DNA from: Aureimonas glaciei
GTDB taxonomy: Bacteria > Pseudomonadota > Alphaproteobacteria > Rhizobiales > Rhizobiaceae
Assembly (NCBI RefSeq): GCF_014643375.1
Contig: NZ_BMJJ01000009.1
Location: 205,530 to 269,529, forward strand
Direction: 5' to 3'
Length of the DNA stretch: 64,000 bases
The notes under the pieces were generated by a model. That model worked only from the letters and a program-made list of their open reading frames with translations, was not told the DNA's origin and searched no databases. Shown here one piece after another: positions 8,743 to 22,687 of the stretch (position 1 is the stretch's first letter; each line of letters begins with the position of its first letter). The position numbers and the translations under genes were made by a program.

Positions 8743-9966
8743 ATGACCGCAACGACCAAGATGCCCCTTTCCCGTCTCGCCGGAATTGCGCTCGCCGCCG
8801 TGCTTGTCCTCGGCCATGTCCCGTCGGCCTCCGCCGATGCCGGCTTCCGCCGCTGGATCAGCGATTTCGAGGCGACCGCCGTGAAGGCGGGCGTCAGCAG
8901 GCAGGTCTACCGCGCCGCCTTCGCAGGCGTCGACGAGCCCGATCCGGTGGTGATCGAGAAGGCCCGCTTCCAGCCGGAATTCCGCGACACGGTCTGGGAC
9001 TATCTCGACAACCGCGTGAACGAGGAGGCCGTCGCCGAGGGCCAGGCCCAGCGGGCGCGCCTGGCCCCCTGGCTCGACCGGATCGAGAAGCGCTTTGGCG
9101 TCGACCGTGACATCCTCCTGGCGATCTGGTCGATGGAAACCAACTACGGCAAGATCCTGGCGCGCGAAGACGTGGTGAAGCCGCTGCCGCGCTCGCTGGC
9201 GACGCTCGCCTATCTCGACAAGCGGCGGGCGAAGTTCGCGCGGTCGCAGCTGATCGCGGCGCTGAAGATCGTCCAGCGGGGCGACGTGTCGATGAAGGGG
9301 CTCACCGGCTCCTGGGCCGGCGCGATGGGCCACACCCAGTTCATTCCGACGAGCTATCTCGCCTATGCCGCCGACATGGACGGCAACGGTCATGCCGACA
9401 TCTGGACGAGCGAGCCGGATGCGCTCGCCACCGCCGCCAATCTCCTGCGCAAGAACGGCTGGCAGACCGGCAAGACCTGGGGCTATGAAGTCGTCGCGCC
9501 GGCGAAGCTCTCCAGCATCAAGGGTTCGAAGACCATCGCCGAATGGACCAAGCTGGGCGTGCGCCGCGCCACCGGTCGCGACTTTCCGTCGGGCTCCGAG
9601 CGCGCCAACCTGATGATGCCGGCCGGCCCCGGCGGCCCCGCCTTCCTGATGACCAAGAACTTCTTCGTCATCAAGGCCTACAACAATGCCGACAAATACG
9701 CCCTGGCCGTCGGCCATCTCGGCGACCAGATCGGCGGCTACGGCCCGCTGGTCAACGACTGGCCGCGGGGCTACACCCCGCTGTCGATGGTCGAGCGGGC
9801 GGAACTGCAGCAGCATCTCAGCCGTCACGGCCTCTATGACGGCAAGATCGACGGCAAGATCGGCTCGGGCTCGAAGGGCGCGATCATGTCCTACCAGCGG
9901 CAGGTCGGCGTCGATGCCGACGGCAACGCCTCCAGGGCGCTGCTCGACATCATGCGCAGGAAATAA
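8743..9966 (+). CDS. Lytic murein transglycosylase, MltB family
   Basis: 407 residues with a signal peptide (ALAAVLVLGHVPSASA). The transglycosylase domain covers about residues 35-325 and holds the catalytic Glu132 in IWSMETNYGK, then GSWAGAMGHTQFIPTSY and MDGNGHADIW. A C-terminal peptidoglycan-binding domain follows (LSRHGLYDGKIDGKIGSGSK). It cleaves murein in the periplasm with 1,6-anhydro product formation. There is no lipobox, so this is the soluble SltB/MltB-like form common in alphaproteobacteria. It is followed after 5 bp by the DUF459 gene, which suggests one operon. Confidence 0.95.
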   Translation: MTATTKMPLSRLAGIALAAVLVLGHVPSASADAGFRRWISDFEATAVKAGVSRQVYRAAFAGVDEPDPVVIEKARFQPEFRDTVWDYLDNRVNEEAVAEGQAQRARLAPWLDRIEKRFGVDRDILLAIWSMETNYGKILAREDVVKPLPRSLATLAYLDKRRAKFARSQLIAALKIVQRGDVSMKGLTGSWAGAMGHTQFIPTSYLAYAADMDGNGHADIWTSEPDALATAANLLRKNGWQTGKTWGYEVVAPAKLSSIKGSKTIAEWTKLGVRRATGRDFPSGSERANLMMPAGPGGPAFLMTKNFFVIKAYNNADKYALAVGHLGDQIGGYGPLVNDWPRGYTPLSMVERAELQQHLSRHGLYDGKIDGKIGSGSKGAIMSYQRQVGVDADGNASRALLDIMRRK

Positions 9967-9971
9967 CCGGA

Positions 9972-11498
9972 ATGACCGAGGGCCGCGAGAGGATGTCCGG
10001 GCAGCGCGCCACCCGTGTGGCGGCGCGGCTGCTCCTCGCCTTCGCGGTCCTGATCTCCGGACTGCTGCCGTCCACCGGCGCCGTCCAGGCGCAGGAGCGG
10101 CCTCGCAGCATCCTCGACATGCTCTTCGGCGGCCCTTCGGTCCGCCAGCGTGAGCGCGCCGAACCACCGCCGCGCCGCGTCATCCGCCGCGCGCCGGCGC
10201 CGCGGCGGCAAAAGCCGGTCAGTGCCCGCAAATCCGGAAAGGCCGGCAAGGCTTCGTCGCGCGCCACCGCAACTGCCGCCACCGGCGCCGCCGCTGCCGC
10301 CGCCGCTGCCGTGGTCGCCAAGCGGGACACCGCCCGGCCTATCCTCGTGATCGGCGATTTTCTCGGCGGATCGCTCGCCGCCGGCCTCGAAGCGGCGATC
10401 GCCGACCGCCCCGATCTCAAGATCGTCGATGCCAGCCGCGGCTCCTCGGGTCTCGTGCGCGAGGACCACTACGACTGGCCGAGCTCGATCCCGGCTTTGC
10501 TCGACAAGGAAAAGCCGGCCTTGGTCGTGGTCATGCTGGGCTCCAACGATCGCCAGACGATGGAGACCGGCAGCCTGTCGCTGTCTGTGCGCTCGGCGGA
10601 ATGGACGGCGGAATACCAGCGCCGGGCCACGGCCCTCGCCGCCGCCGTCGGCGCCAAAACGGTTCCGCTGCTGTGGGTCGGCATGCCCGCCTTCCGGCAG
10701 AGCGCCATGACCGCCGACATGACCGCGCTGAACGAGATCTACCGCCAGGCGGCGACCAGCGTCGGCGGCGAGTTCGTCGACATCTGGGACGGGTTCGTCG
10801 ATGCCGACGGGGCCTTCACCTATTCGGGGCCGGACACCGCCGGCCAGCAGGCGCGGCTGCGCAACGAGGACGGCATCACCATGACGACGGCCGGCCGGGA
10901 CAAACTGGCCTTCTTCGCCGAGAATCCGATCCTGCGGATTCTGGGCGCCGATGGCGCCATCGCGGCGACGTCGGAAACGCCGTCGAAGCCGATGCCGGTG
11001 GCCAATCCCGCCACCGCTACCTCGGCGCCGCTGCTGGCCCTGACCGACCCGGCGCTCGGCGGCGGGGACAGCCTTCTCGGCGGCGCCCCGGCGGCCCGCA
11101 AGGCCCCGGTCGCCTCGCCCCGCGACAGGCTGGTGACCGCAGGCCTGCCGGGCGTCAAGACGCCCGGTCGTGCCGACGCCTTCGCGTGGAATCCGAAGAG
11201 CCCGGCGGTGGCGCCGAGCACTCCGGCCGCTCCGCTGGATACGGCCGACCCCGTGGTGGTCCGCGGCTCCGTCGACATCAATGCGCTGGCCGGCCCGCGG
11301 CAGCCGCCACCACCGATGCCGACGCTCGCCGACGCGATCATCGAGGACTGGTCGAAGTCCCAAGCCGGTCCGCAGGGCAAGCCAACCTCCCCTCTGCCGG
11401 CGGCGGACGGGACGGGCAAGTCGGTGCCAGCGACGGCCGGCAACCCGGCGGTCGGTGGCCCGCCGGGAAACCTGCCGGTCGGCGGGCCGCTGCGGTAG
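9972..11498 (+). CDS. Exported DUF459 SGNH-hydrolase-like protein
   Basis: 508 residues: signal peptide, a basic Pro/Ala-rich stretch to about residue 115, then an SGNH/DUF459 domain (ILVIGDFLGGSLAAGLEAA, LVVVMLGSNDRQTM, FVDIWDGFVDADGAF) and a Pro/Ala-rich tail. In block I the usual catalytic Ser of GDS is an Asp-Phe (GDF), so classical esterase activity is doubtful. DUF459 proteins often sit with cell-wall genes; here it follows the lytic transglycosylase after 5 bp, so a role in envelope polymer modification is a fair inference. Confidence 0.88.
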   Translation: MTEGRERMSGQRATRVAARLLLAFAVLISGLLPSTGAVQAQERPRSILDMLFGGPSVRQRERAEPPPRRVIRRAPAPRRQKPVSARKSGKAGKASSRATATAATGAAAAAAAAVVAKRDTARPILVIGDFLGGSLAAGLEAAIADRPDLKIVDASRGSSGLVREDHYDWPSSIPALLDKEKPALVVVMLGSNDRQTMETGSLSLSVRSAEWTAEYQRRATALAAAVGAKTVPLLWVGMPAFRQSAMTADMTALNEIYRQAATSVGGEFVDIWDGFVDADGAFTYSGPDTAGQQARLRNEDGITMTTAGRDKLAFFAENPILRILGADGAIAATSETPSKPMPVANPATATSAPLLALTDPALGGGDSLLGGAPAARKAPVASPRDRLVTAGLPGVKTPGRADAFAWNPKSPAVAPSTPAAPLDTADPVVVRGSVDINALAGPRQPPPPMPTLADAIIEDWSKSQAGPQGKPTSPLPAADGTGKSVPATAGNPAVGGPPGNLPVGGPLR

Positions 11499-11616
11499 CC
11501 GCGTCAGCCGCTACGAAGTCCGTCTTCGAAGGACCCTCGCGCCCGCGCCTCGCCACTTTCCTCGTGCACGCGCTTTGCCATCTCCCCAAACGGAGAGCGG
11601 CCCGTCGGACCTCCGC

Positions 11617-13077
11617 TCAGCGCGGCAGGGTGGTGACGCCCATCAGGTCAAGATCGATCGCCCGCGCCGCTTGGCGACCCTCGCGGATCGCCCAGACCAC
11701 CAGCGACTGGCCGCGGCGAACGTCGCCGGCGACGTAGAGCTTGTCCATCGAGGTGCGGTAGCTGGTGTCGTCGGCGGCCACCGCGACATTGCCGCGACGA
11801 TCGGTGGTGGTGGCGAGGCTCGCGCCCACCTCCGCCATCAAGCCCTTTTCCATCGGACCGGCGAAGCCGATGGCGATGAAGGCTAGATCGGCCTTGATCA
11901 CGAACTCGCTGCCCGGGATCGGCTTGCGCGCCGCGTCGACCTCGGCGCACTTCACGCCGGTCAGGTGCCCGTCCTCGCCGGTGAATTCGAGCGTCGCCAC
12001 CTGGAACTCGCGGATGGCGCCTTCGGCCTGGCTGGAGGAGGTGCGCATCTTCGTCGCCCAATAGGGCCAGACCTCGAGCTTGTTCTCGGTCTTCGGCGGC
12101 TGCGGCCGGATGTCGAGCTGCGTGACCTTGACCGCGCCCTGGCGGAAGGCGGTGCCGACGCAGTCCGACGCGGTATCGCCGCCGCCGACGACGACGACAT
12201 GCTTGCCGCCGGCCCAGATCTCCTGCGAACTCCAGCCGACGCTGTCGATCTTCTCGCCGCCGACGCGGCGGTTCTGCTGCACGAGATAGGGCATGGCGTC
12301 GTAGACGCCCGACAGGCTGCCATGCGGGATGCCGGCATCGCGCGGCCGCTCGGCGCCGCCGCAGTAGAGCACCGCGTCATGCGCGCCGAGGATCTCGGCG
12401 AGCGGCGTCGTGCCGCCCACCTCGACGCCGCAGTGGAAGGTGACGCCCTCCCCCTTCATCTGCTCGACGCGCTTGTCGATCCAGTGCTTCTCCATCTTGA
12501 AGTCGGGAATGCCGTAGCGCAGCAGGCCGCCCGGGCGCGACTCGCGCTCGTAGACATGCACGTCGTGACCGGCGCGGCCGAGCTGCTGGGCGGCGGCGAG
12601 GCCCGCCGGCCCGGAACCGATGACCGCGACCTTCTTGCCGGACTTCGTCGTCGGCGGCTGCGGCCGGATGAGGCCGAGCTTGTAGGCCTTGTCGGCGATC
12701 GCCTGCTCGACGGTCTTGATCGCGACCGGCGTGTCCTCGAGGTTCAGCGTGCAGGCTTCCTCGCAGGGAGCGGGGCAGATGCGGCCGGTGAATTCCGGGA
12801 AATTGTTGGTCGAGTGGAGGTTGCGGATCGCGCCCTCCCAGTCGTTGGAATAGACGAGGTCGTTCCAGTCGGGGATCTGGTTGTGGATCGGGCAGCCGGT
12901 CGGGCCGTGGCAGAAGGGAATGCCGCAATCCATGCAGCGCGCCGCCTGCTTGCCGACTTCCTCGTCGGACATCGGCAGCGTGAATTCGCGGAAATGCCGG
13001 ATTCGATCGGAGGCCGGCTGGTATTTCTGCGTCTGCCGGTCGATCTCGAGAAAACCCGTCACCTTGCCCATGTTCAT
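11617..13077 (-). CDS. gltD: Glutamate synthase (NADPH) small subunit
   Basis: 486 residues from ATG 13077 (MNMGKVTGFLEIDRQ). N-terminal Fe-S region with CMDCGIPFCHGPTGCPIHN and CPAPCEEACTLN, then FAD-binding GSGPAGLAAAQQLGRAG and NADPH-binding VVGGGDTASDCVGTAFRQG. It delivers NADPH electrons to GltB for conversion of 2-oxoglutarate and glutamine to two glutamates. The longer frame to 13164 is rejected because homologues begin at this methionine. Unusually, a VapBC module separates it from gltB. Confidence 0.96.
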   Translation of the reverse strand: MNMGKVTGFLEIDRQTQKYQPASDRIRHFREFTLPMSDEEVGKQAARCMDCGIPFCHGPTGCPIHNQIPDWNDLVYSNDWEGAIRNLHSTNNFPEFTGRICPAPCEEACTLNLEDTPVAIKTVEQAIADKAYKLGLIRPQPPTTKSGKKVAVIGSGPAGLAAAQQLGRAGHDVHVYERESRPGGLLRYGIPDFKMEKHWIDKRVEQMKGEGVTFHCGVEVGGTTPLAEILGAHDAVLYCGGAERPRDAGIPHGSLSGVYDAMPYLVQQNRRVGGEKIDSVGWSSQEIWAGGKHVVVVGGGDTASDCVGTAFRQGAVKVTQLDIRPQPPKTENKLEVWPYWATKMRTSSSQAEGAIREFQVATLEFTGEDGHLTGVKCAEVDAARKPIPGSEFVIKADLAFIAIGFAGPMEKGLMAEVGASLATTTDRRGNVAVAADDTSYRTSMDKLYVAGDVRRGQSLVVWAIREGRQAARAIDLDLMGVTTLPR

Positions 13078-13197
13078 CCCACTCTCTGTTCGTCGACCCA
13101 CGGGCTTTTCCCCTGCAGGCGCGCATGTCTTCCGGCCGCATCCGCCCCTGCCGCGGCGCAGCACAGAATACGGCTTTTTGTGCTTGTTAGAAGAGCT

Positions 13198-13602
13198 CTA
13201 GTGCCGCAACCAGTTTTCGATTGGAAGGTCTGGCACGCGGCTAAACTCGCGAATGTTGTCTGTCACCAGCGTCGCACCCAGAGCCAGTGCGTGCGCCGCG
13301 ATGAAGAGGTCGTTTGCGCCGATCTGCCGACCTTTTGCCTCGAGCCGCGCGCGAATGATACCGTAGTGCAGATCAGCCGGCTGCTCGAAAGCCATCACCG
13401 GGATACGCCTGCGGATCTCTTCAATGCGCCGTTCCAAGGTCCTGTCCGCTTTCTTGCCAGCGCCATATTCCAGCTCCGCGCTGACGACGATACTCATGCA
13501 GATATTGTCCTCTCCAACCAGTCTCACGCGCTCGGCCACCGGACCCGCCGGTCGTCGCAGAAGATCAGACACGGCATTGGTGTCGAGCAGGAAGAGTGTC
13601 AC
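13198..13602 (-). CDS. vapC: VapC-type PIN-domain toxin
   Basis: 134 residues with a complete PIN ribonuclease core: FLLDTNAVSDLLRR (Asp7), SAELEYG (Glu), GANDLFIAAHAL (Asp) and LVTDNIREFSRV (Asp). All four acidic metal ligands are kept, so the toxin looks active. VapC enzymes cut specific RNAs, often initiator tRNA. The start overlaps the vapB stop by 4 nt, the usual translational coupling. Confidence 0.93.
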   Translation of the reverse strand: MTLFLLDTNAVSDLLRRPAGPVAERVRLVGEDNICMSIVVSAELEYGAGKKADRTLERRIEEIRRRIPVMAFEQPADLHYGIIRARLEAKGRQIGANDLFIAAHALALGATLVTDNIREFSRVPDLPIENWLRH

Positions 13603-13853
13603 AGCTTGACGTCTCTCAACGGCGGCAGGTCGTCGTCCGTGATCTCCGGTAGCGCTTCCTCATCGTCTAGCGGCTCCAGCGTCGCCAACCAGTCCAAAAG
13701 ACCCGTCGGCGCCGTTGGCTGGATGATGATGGCGCCATCCTTTTCCTGCCGGATCGTCACCTCATCCCCTTCCAAGACGAACTCGGTTGGAATGCGGACG
13801 GCGCGGCTGCCATTGTCCATGAAAACCTTGGCTGTTGTTTCCTTGGTTTGCAT
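13599..13853 (-). CDS. vapB: VapB-type antitoxin
   Basis: 84 residues from ATG 13853 after a strong GAGGAGG site. The N-terminal swapped-hairpin (AbrB/MazE-like) DNA-binding fold is seen in KVFMDNGSRAVRIPTEFVLEG and VTIRQEKDGAIIIQP; the acidic C-terminus (LEPLDDEEALPEITDDDLPP) should wrap the toxin. A much longer frame running up into gltB antisense sequence is not real. Regulation is probably by conditional cooperativity at the palindrome over its ribosome site. Confidence 0.92.
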   Translation of the reverse strand: MQTKETTAKVFMDNGSRAVRIPTEFVLEGDEVTIRQEKDGAIIIQPTAPTGLLDWLATLEPLDDEEALPEITDDDLPPLRDVKL

Positions 13854-13861
13854 CGCGACCT

Positions 13862-13876
13862 CCTCAAAATCTGAGG
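13862..13876 (-). promoter_or_regulatory. Putative VapBC operator
   Basis: Perfect inverted repeat CCTCA-AAATC-TGAGG, with one arm overlapping the vapB ribosome-binding site. Antitoxins of this fold bind such short palindromes to repress their own operon; assignment is by position only. Confidence 0.45.
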
Positions 13877-13896
13877 CGAAACATAGGACTTCCGGG

Positions 13897-13923
13897 CCGG
13901 AGGCGACAAGACGCCGCCTCCGG
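13897..13923 (-). terminator. Stem-loop directly after gltB
   Basis: Perfect 9-bp stem CCGGAGGCG / CGCCTCCGG with a 9-nt loop, 11 bases after the gltB stop. No U-run follows in the direction of transcription, so it may attenuate rather than block read-through into vapBC and gltD. Confidence 0.5.
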
Positions 13924-13933
13924 TCCCGTTCGG

Positions 13934-18652
<4,719 letters not shown>

Positions 18653-19148
18653 CGCGTCTTCTCCCTTCAGGACCCTCGCTGCGTCGGCTGAACGCCGACC
18701 GGGGTCGCTTCGCTCATGCGACGGCCTGCGGTTGACCCGCGCAGCCGGCTGCATCATGCGTCATTTAGACTTCATCGCCCGCGTTTCTGGCATGGCGAGA
18801 CTCGGAGCGATAGGTCCGCGCCCCCAGGGGCCCGGCACACACTTACGGCCGCCCATCCTGATCCCTTCGAGAAGGGCGGATATGGCAGCAATACTGTCCT
18901 ATCCGGTCGAACATGCCAGAAGATGCCGCCCGCTGCAAGATGGCGGCGCCGATCAATTTGCCGCGCCCCGAGGCCCGGCACCGCAGAGGGCGACGCCGCG
19001 GCAGATTCGCCCCTGCCGGCGCCGCCCTGCCCCGGCGACGCCGCCGCTATCGCAGGCGGTCCGCGGGGCCGAAAGTTGCGTGCGCCGCATGATCGCGGGT
19101 AAGGAAGCCGCTCCTGCCCGAGCGCGCCAACGCCGCGCCTCGTGACAA
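18653..19148. other. Divergent intergenic region between gltB and the threonine aldolase gene
   Basis: About 500 bp of GC-rich sequence with no credible ORF or RNA. It must carry the gltB promoter on the minus strand; I do not recognise a consensus sigma-54 or sigma-70 site. Confidence 0.4.
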
Positions 19149-20225
19149 ATGACCATCAACCGACCAAGGCCGATCATGATCTTCGCATCCGACAACTGGT
19201 CCGGCGCCCACCCGGCCGTCAACGCCGCTCTGGCCGAGCATGGCACCGGCATGGCCGCCGCCTACGGCTCGAGCGATCTCGACAAGGCCGTGGAGCAGCG
19301 CTTCAACGAGATCTTCGAGCGCGAGGTCGCGGTGTTCTTCGTCGGCACCGGCACGGCCGCCAATTCGCTCGCCTTTGCCGCGGTCAACCGGCCGGGCGGC
19401 GTCGTCATGTGCCACCGCGAGGCGCATGTGGTCGAGGACGAGTGCGGCGCGCCGGAATTCTTCACCCATGGCGCGCGCATGGCGCCGATCGACGGCGAAG
19501 GCGGGCTGATCAACCCGGTCAACCTGAAGCGCGAGCTTATGCGCTTCAACCCCGACTTCGTGCATGCCGGCCAGCCGATGGCCGTCACCGTCAGCCAGCC
19601 GGGCGAGGCCGGCACGATCTATCCGGTGGAGACGCTCGACCGGATCGCCGCCATCGCGCACGAGCACAATCTGTCGCTGCACATGGACGGCGCGCGCTTC
19701 GCCAATGCGCTGGTGGCGACGGGCATGTCGCCGGCCGAGATGACGTGGAAGCGCGGCGTCGACATCCTCTCCTTCGGCGCGACCAAGAACGGCTGCTGGT
19801 GCGCCGAGGCGGTGATCTTCTTCGATCCGGAAAAGGCCAAGCAGTTCCCCTACATCCGCAAGCGCGGGGCGCAGCTGTTTTCCAAGACGCGCTTCGTCGC
19901 CGCCCAGTTCCTGGCCTATTTCGAGGGTGACCTCTGGCTCGAGAACGCCGCCCAGGCCAATGCCATGGCCGATCGCCTGCGCGCGGCGCTGGAGACCAGC
20001 CCGCACGCCCGCCAGGCCTGGCCGACGCACAGCAACGAGGTGTTCGCCATCTTCGAAAAGGCCACGGCCGCCGCCCTGCGCGACAAGGGCGCGGTGTTCT
20101 ACGACTGGAACCCGCCGCATTCCTCGCACGATCTCCTCGGCGAGGACGAGATGCTGGCGCGGCTGGTCACCAGCTGGTCGACGACGGAGGAAGATGTCGC
20201 CGAGTTCGCCCGCCTGATCGCCTGA
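19149..20225 (+). CDS. ltaE: Low-specificity L-threonine aldolase
   Basis: 358 residues of the PLP-dependent beta-eliminating lyase family. Visible landmarks are FASDNWSGAHP, VGTGTAANSLA, MCHREAHVVEDECGAPEF, LHMDGARFANAL and the Schiff-base lysine Lys213 in FGATKNGCW. It cleaves L-threonine or allo-threonine to glycine and acetaldehyde. Homologues usually start near MIFASDNW, so the ATG at 19176, with AAGG upstream, is a good alternative start. Confidence 0.93.
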   Translation: MTINRPRPIMIFASDNWSGAHPAVNAALAEHGTGMAAAYGSSDLDKAVEQRFNEIFEREVAVFFVGTGTAANSLAFAAVNRPGGVVMCHREAHVVEDECGAPEFFTHGARMAPIDGEGGLINPVNLKRELMRFNPDFVHAGQPMAVTVSQPGEAGTIYPVETLDRIAAIAHEHNLSLHMDGARFANALVATGMSPAEMTWKRGVDILSFGATKNGCWCAEAVIFFDPEKAKQFPYIRKRGAQLFSKTRFVAAQFLAYFEGDLWLENAAQANAMADRLRAALETSPHARQAWPTHSNEVFAIFEKATAAALRDKGAVFYDWNPPHSSHDLLGEDEMLARLVTSWSTTEEDVAEFARLIA

Positions 20226-20290
20226 CACGCCTTTCCGGTGGCGCCACCGCGCCGCCGGAGCGGCCGGCCTGACCGCCGCGGCACGGCCGA

Positions 20291-21181
20291 TCAGGCCGGC
20301 ACGACGACGGCGCGGTCGCGAAAACTGCTCCACAGGTACCAGCCGACCGAGGCGAGGATCAGCCCGCCGCCGAAAAGCGTCGCCGTTCCCGGATCCTCCC
20401 CGAAGGCGAGCCACACCCAGAGCGGGCCGAGCACCACGTCGAGCAAAGCGATGAGGCCGGCCTCGCCCGAGGGAATGTAGCGCCCGCCGACGAGGAAGAG
20501 CAGATAGGCGAGCGCCGTGCTGGTGACGCCGAAACCGGCGAGGATCACCAGCTCGACGCCGCTCGGAATTTCCGTCGACATCAGCGGCCAGCAGATCGCC
20601 ACGCAGGCGAGCGAGGCATAGGCGCTGATTTCCGCCATGCCCATGCCGGGATGCCGGCGCGACATCACGACGAGCGCCGCGAAGCAGACGGTCATCAGAA
20701 AGGCCAGGGCGTTGCCGGCGACGTCGTCGGGCGTCAGCGCAAACCCCGCGACGACGAGGACGCCGACGAAGGCGACGGCGCTGGCCGTCAGCACCCGCCG
20801 TCCGACCCGCTCGCCGAGCCAGACCAGCGCCAGTCCCGCGGCGACGAAGGGCACGGTGGCATAGATCGCCAGGACATTGGCGACGGTCGTCAGTTTCAGC
20901 GCGGCGATGTAGGCGACCATCGACAGCGCCGAGAGGAACACCGCGGCGAACCACATCCTGCCGAAGCGCTTCGGCGTGCCGGTGGAAGGCGTTCGCTGCC
21001 GCGCTGAAACGCCGGCCATCGCGATCAAAGCGAGGGCGACGCCGCCGAACACCGAGCGCCAGCCGAGAATGGTCCAGACGTCGAGATCGAGCAGCCGGAT
21101 GAACAGTCCGGCGGTGCTCCACAGAACGGCGGCAAGGGTTACCAGCGCGATGCCGTAGCCGCGGTCACTCAAGGTCTTCAC
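20291..21181 (-). CDS. EamA/DMT-superfamily transporter
   Basis: 296 residues with ten predicted membrane segments and a duplicated EamA domain (LGWRSVFGGVALALIAM; AYLLFLVGGRYIPSGEAGLIALLDVVLGPLWVW). Inner-membrane small-metabolite permease, probably an exporter; substrate unknown. Convergent with ltaE, so no shared operon is implied. Confidence 0.9.
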   Translation of the reverse strand: MKTLSDRGYGIALVTLAAVLWSTAGLFIRLLDLDVWTILGWRSVFGGVALALIAMAGVSARQRTPSTGTPKRFGRMWFAAVFLSALSMVAYIAALKLTTVANVLAIYATVPFVAAGLALVWLGERVGRRVLTASAVAFVGVLVVAGFALTPDDVAGNALAFLMTVCFAALVVMSRRHPGMGMAEISAYASLACVAICWPLMSTEIPSGVELVILAGFGVTSTALAYLLFLVGGRYIPSGEAGLIALLDVVLGPLWVWLAFGEDPGTATLFGGGLILASVGWYLWSSFRDRAVVVPA

Positions 21182-21306
21182 GGGGTAGGCATCCTCCTTG
21201 CCGGAGAAGGAAGGCTATCGCGCCCATTCGGACAAAACAAGAACATTTCGGTGGGATTTCGGGGCAATTCCGGGCATGCTCGCGGCGCGATCAAAGGAGG
21301 ATGTCG

Positions 21307-21960
21307 ATGTCGCTGCTGCTCTATGCCCACCCGTTCTCGTCCTATTGCCAGAAGGTGCTGATCGCCTTGTGGGAAAACGATACCGGGTTCGACTATCGGC
21401 ATCTGGAAGTGACGGGGGTGGCCGAGGAGCGCGCAGCGCTCTGGCCTTTCGGACGGTTTCCCGTGCTGGTCGACGACGGCCGGACGGTGGTGGAATCCAG
21501 CATCATCATCGAGCATCTCGACCAGCAGCATCGCGGCCCGACGCGTTTCATCCCCGACGACCGCGAGACGGCCCTGGAAGTCCGCTTCATGGACCGGTTC
21601 TTCGACCATTATGTCATGACGCCGATGCAGCAGCCGGTGGCCGAGGCGCTCCGCCGGGAGGGCGGCCGGAGGGACATGGCGATGGCCGAAGCCGCACGGG
21701 CGCTGCAGACCGCCTATGCCTGGCTCGAACAGCGGCTGAAGGGCCGGACCTTCGCCGCCGGCGAGAGCTTTACCATGGCCGATTGCGCGGCGGCGCCGTC
21801 GCTCTTCTACGCGGACTGGGTCCACCCGATCGGGGCCGGCTTCGCACGGGTGCGCGCCTATCGGTCGCGCCTGCTGCGGCGGCCGTCGTTCTCACGGGCC
21901 GTAGAAGAGGCCCGTCCCTACCGCTCCTATTTTCCGCTGGGCGCGCCGGATCGCGACTGA
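21307..21960 (+). CDS. Glutathione S-transferase family protein
   Basis: 217 residues: N-terminal thioredoxin-like domain with SSYCQKVLIALWEN, the cis-Pro region FPVLVDDGRTVVESSIIIEHL, then the all-helical C-terminal domain with FAAGESFTMADCAAAPSLFYADW. Soluble detoxification or stress enzyme; substrate unknown. AAAGGAGG sits directly before the ATG at 21301, which is too close, so the second ATG at 21307 with 6-nt spacing is preferred. Confidence 0.92.
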   Translation: MSLLLYAHPFSSYCQKVLIALWENDTGFDYRHLEVTGVAEERAALWPFGRFPVLVDDGRTVVESSIIIEHLDQQHRGPTRFIPDDRETALEVRFMDRFFDHYVMTPMQQPVAEALRREGGRRDMAMAEAARALQTAYAWLEQRLKGRTFAAGESFTMADCAAAPSLFYADWVHPIGAGFARVRAYRSRLLRRPSFSRAVEEARPYRSYFPLGAPDRD

Positions 21961-22070
21961 CGCGCCCGGAGGCGGCCCGCCTCTCCCCCGAGGCGGCGAC
22001 CACGTTCGGCGGCCTGAACGAAGCGGGCCAGCCCGTCCCCGCCTCGGGCGGACAGGCCCGGAACGCAAAC

Positions 22071-22088
22071 GGCGCCCCGAAGGGCGCC
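22071..22088. terminator. Hairpin between convergent GST and Hsp20 genes
   Basis: GGCGCCC / GGGCGCC stem with a short loop, lying between two convergent stop codons; weak T-rich sequence (CTTTGTCT) follows on the plus strand. Confidence 0.5.
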
Positions 22089-22116
22089 GCCGCTTTGTCT
22101 CTCGAGAAGCCGCCGA

Positions 22117-22581
22117 TCAGGCCGCGGTGGCCTCGATCTGCTTGTTCTCGTTGCCGACCACCGCGATGTCGATCTTGCGGGGCTTCAGCGCCTCCGGGAT
22201 GATGCGGGCGAGATCGACGTGGAGGAGACCGTTCTTGAGGCTCGCGCCCTGCACCTCGACATGGTCGGCGAGCTGGAAGCGGCGCTCGAAGGAGCGGCCG
22301 GCAATGCCGCGGTAGAGCACTTCACTCTTCCCGGCATCGGCGTCTTCGGCCTTCTCGCCCTTGACCGTCAGCACGCCCTCGCGCAGCTCGATCTGCAGCT
22401 CGCTGTCACTAAAACCCGCGACAGCCAGCGTCACCCGGTAGGCGTTCTCGCCGGTGCGCTCGATGTTGTAGGGAGGATAGGTCTCGGCGGCGCCTGGCTG
22501 GGCCAGCGTGTCGAGCTTGGCGAACAGGCGATCGAAGCCGACGGTAGAGCGGTAGAGCGGTGCGAAATCAATGGTACGCAT
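22117..22581 (-). CDS. Small heat-shock protein, Hsp20/IbpA family
   Basis: 154 residues. The alpha-crystallin domain spans about residues 35-130, with YPPYNIERTGENAYRVTLAV at its start, the hydrophobic strand VAGFSDSELQIELREGVLTV, the GIAGRSFERRFQL loop and LKNGLLHVDLARIIPE. It is an ATP-independent holdase of the cytosol. ATG 22581 is used because GGAGAA lies upstream. The sequence before it looks like a ROSE-type RNA thermometer preceded by an RpoH-type promoter. Confidence 0.95.
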   Translation of the reverse strand: MRTIDFAPLYRSTVGFDRLFAKLDTLAQPGAAETYPPYNIERTGENAYRVTLAVAGFSDSELQIELREGVLTVKGEKAEDADAGKSEVLYRGIAGRSFERRFQLADHVEVQGASLKNGLLHVDLARIIPEALKPRKIDIAVVGNENKQIEATAA

Positions 22582-22680
22582 GGGTGAGTTCTCCATAGGA
22601 AGCAACTGGTTTGCGATCTGGCGGGAATGGCGGTCCCCTCGCGGCGAACCTTCCGGCCAATGGCCCCTTGCGGCGGCCAT
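22582..22680 (-). promoter_or_regulatory. ROSE-like RNA thermometer leader of the hsp20 gene
   Basis: The roughly 100-nt leader contains stacked hairpins: ATGGCC / GGCCAT, then GGTTC / GGACC, and last a short hairpin in which TTGCTTCC faces the ribosome site GGAGAA. The TTGCT element pairing with the Shine-Dalgarno just before the start codon is the hallmark of ROSE thermometers that control ibpA-type genes in rhizobia. Structure is judged by eye only. Confidence 0.6.
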
Positions 22681-22687
22681 GACGAGG

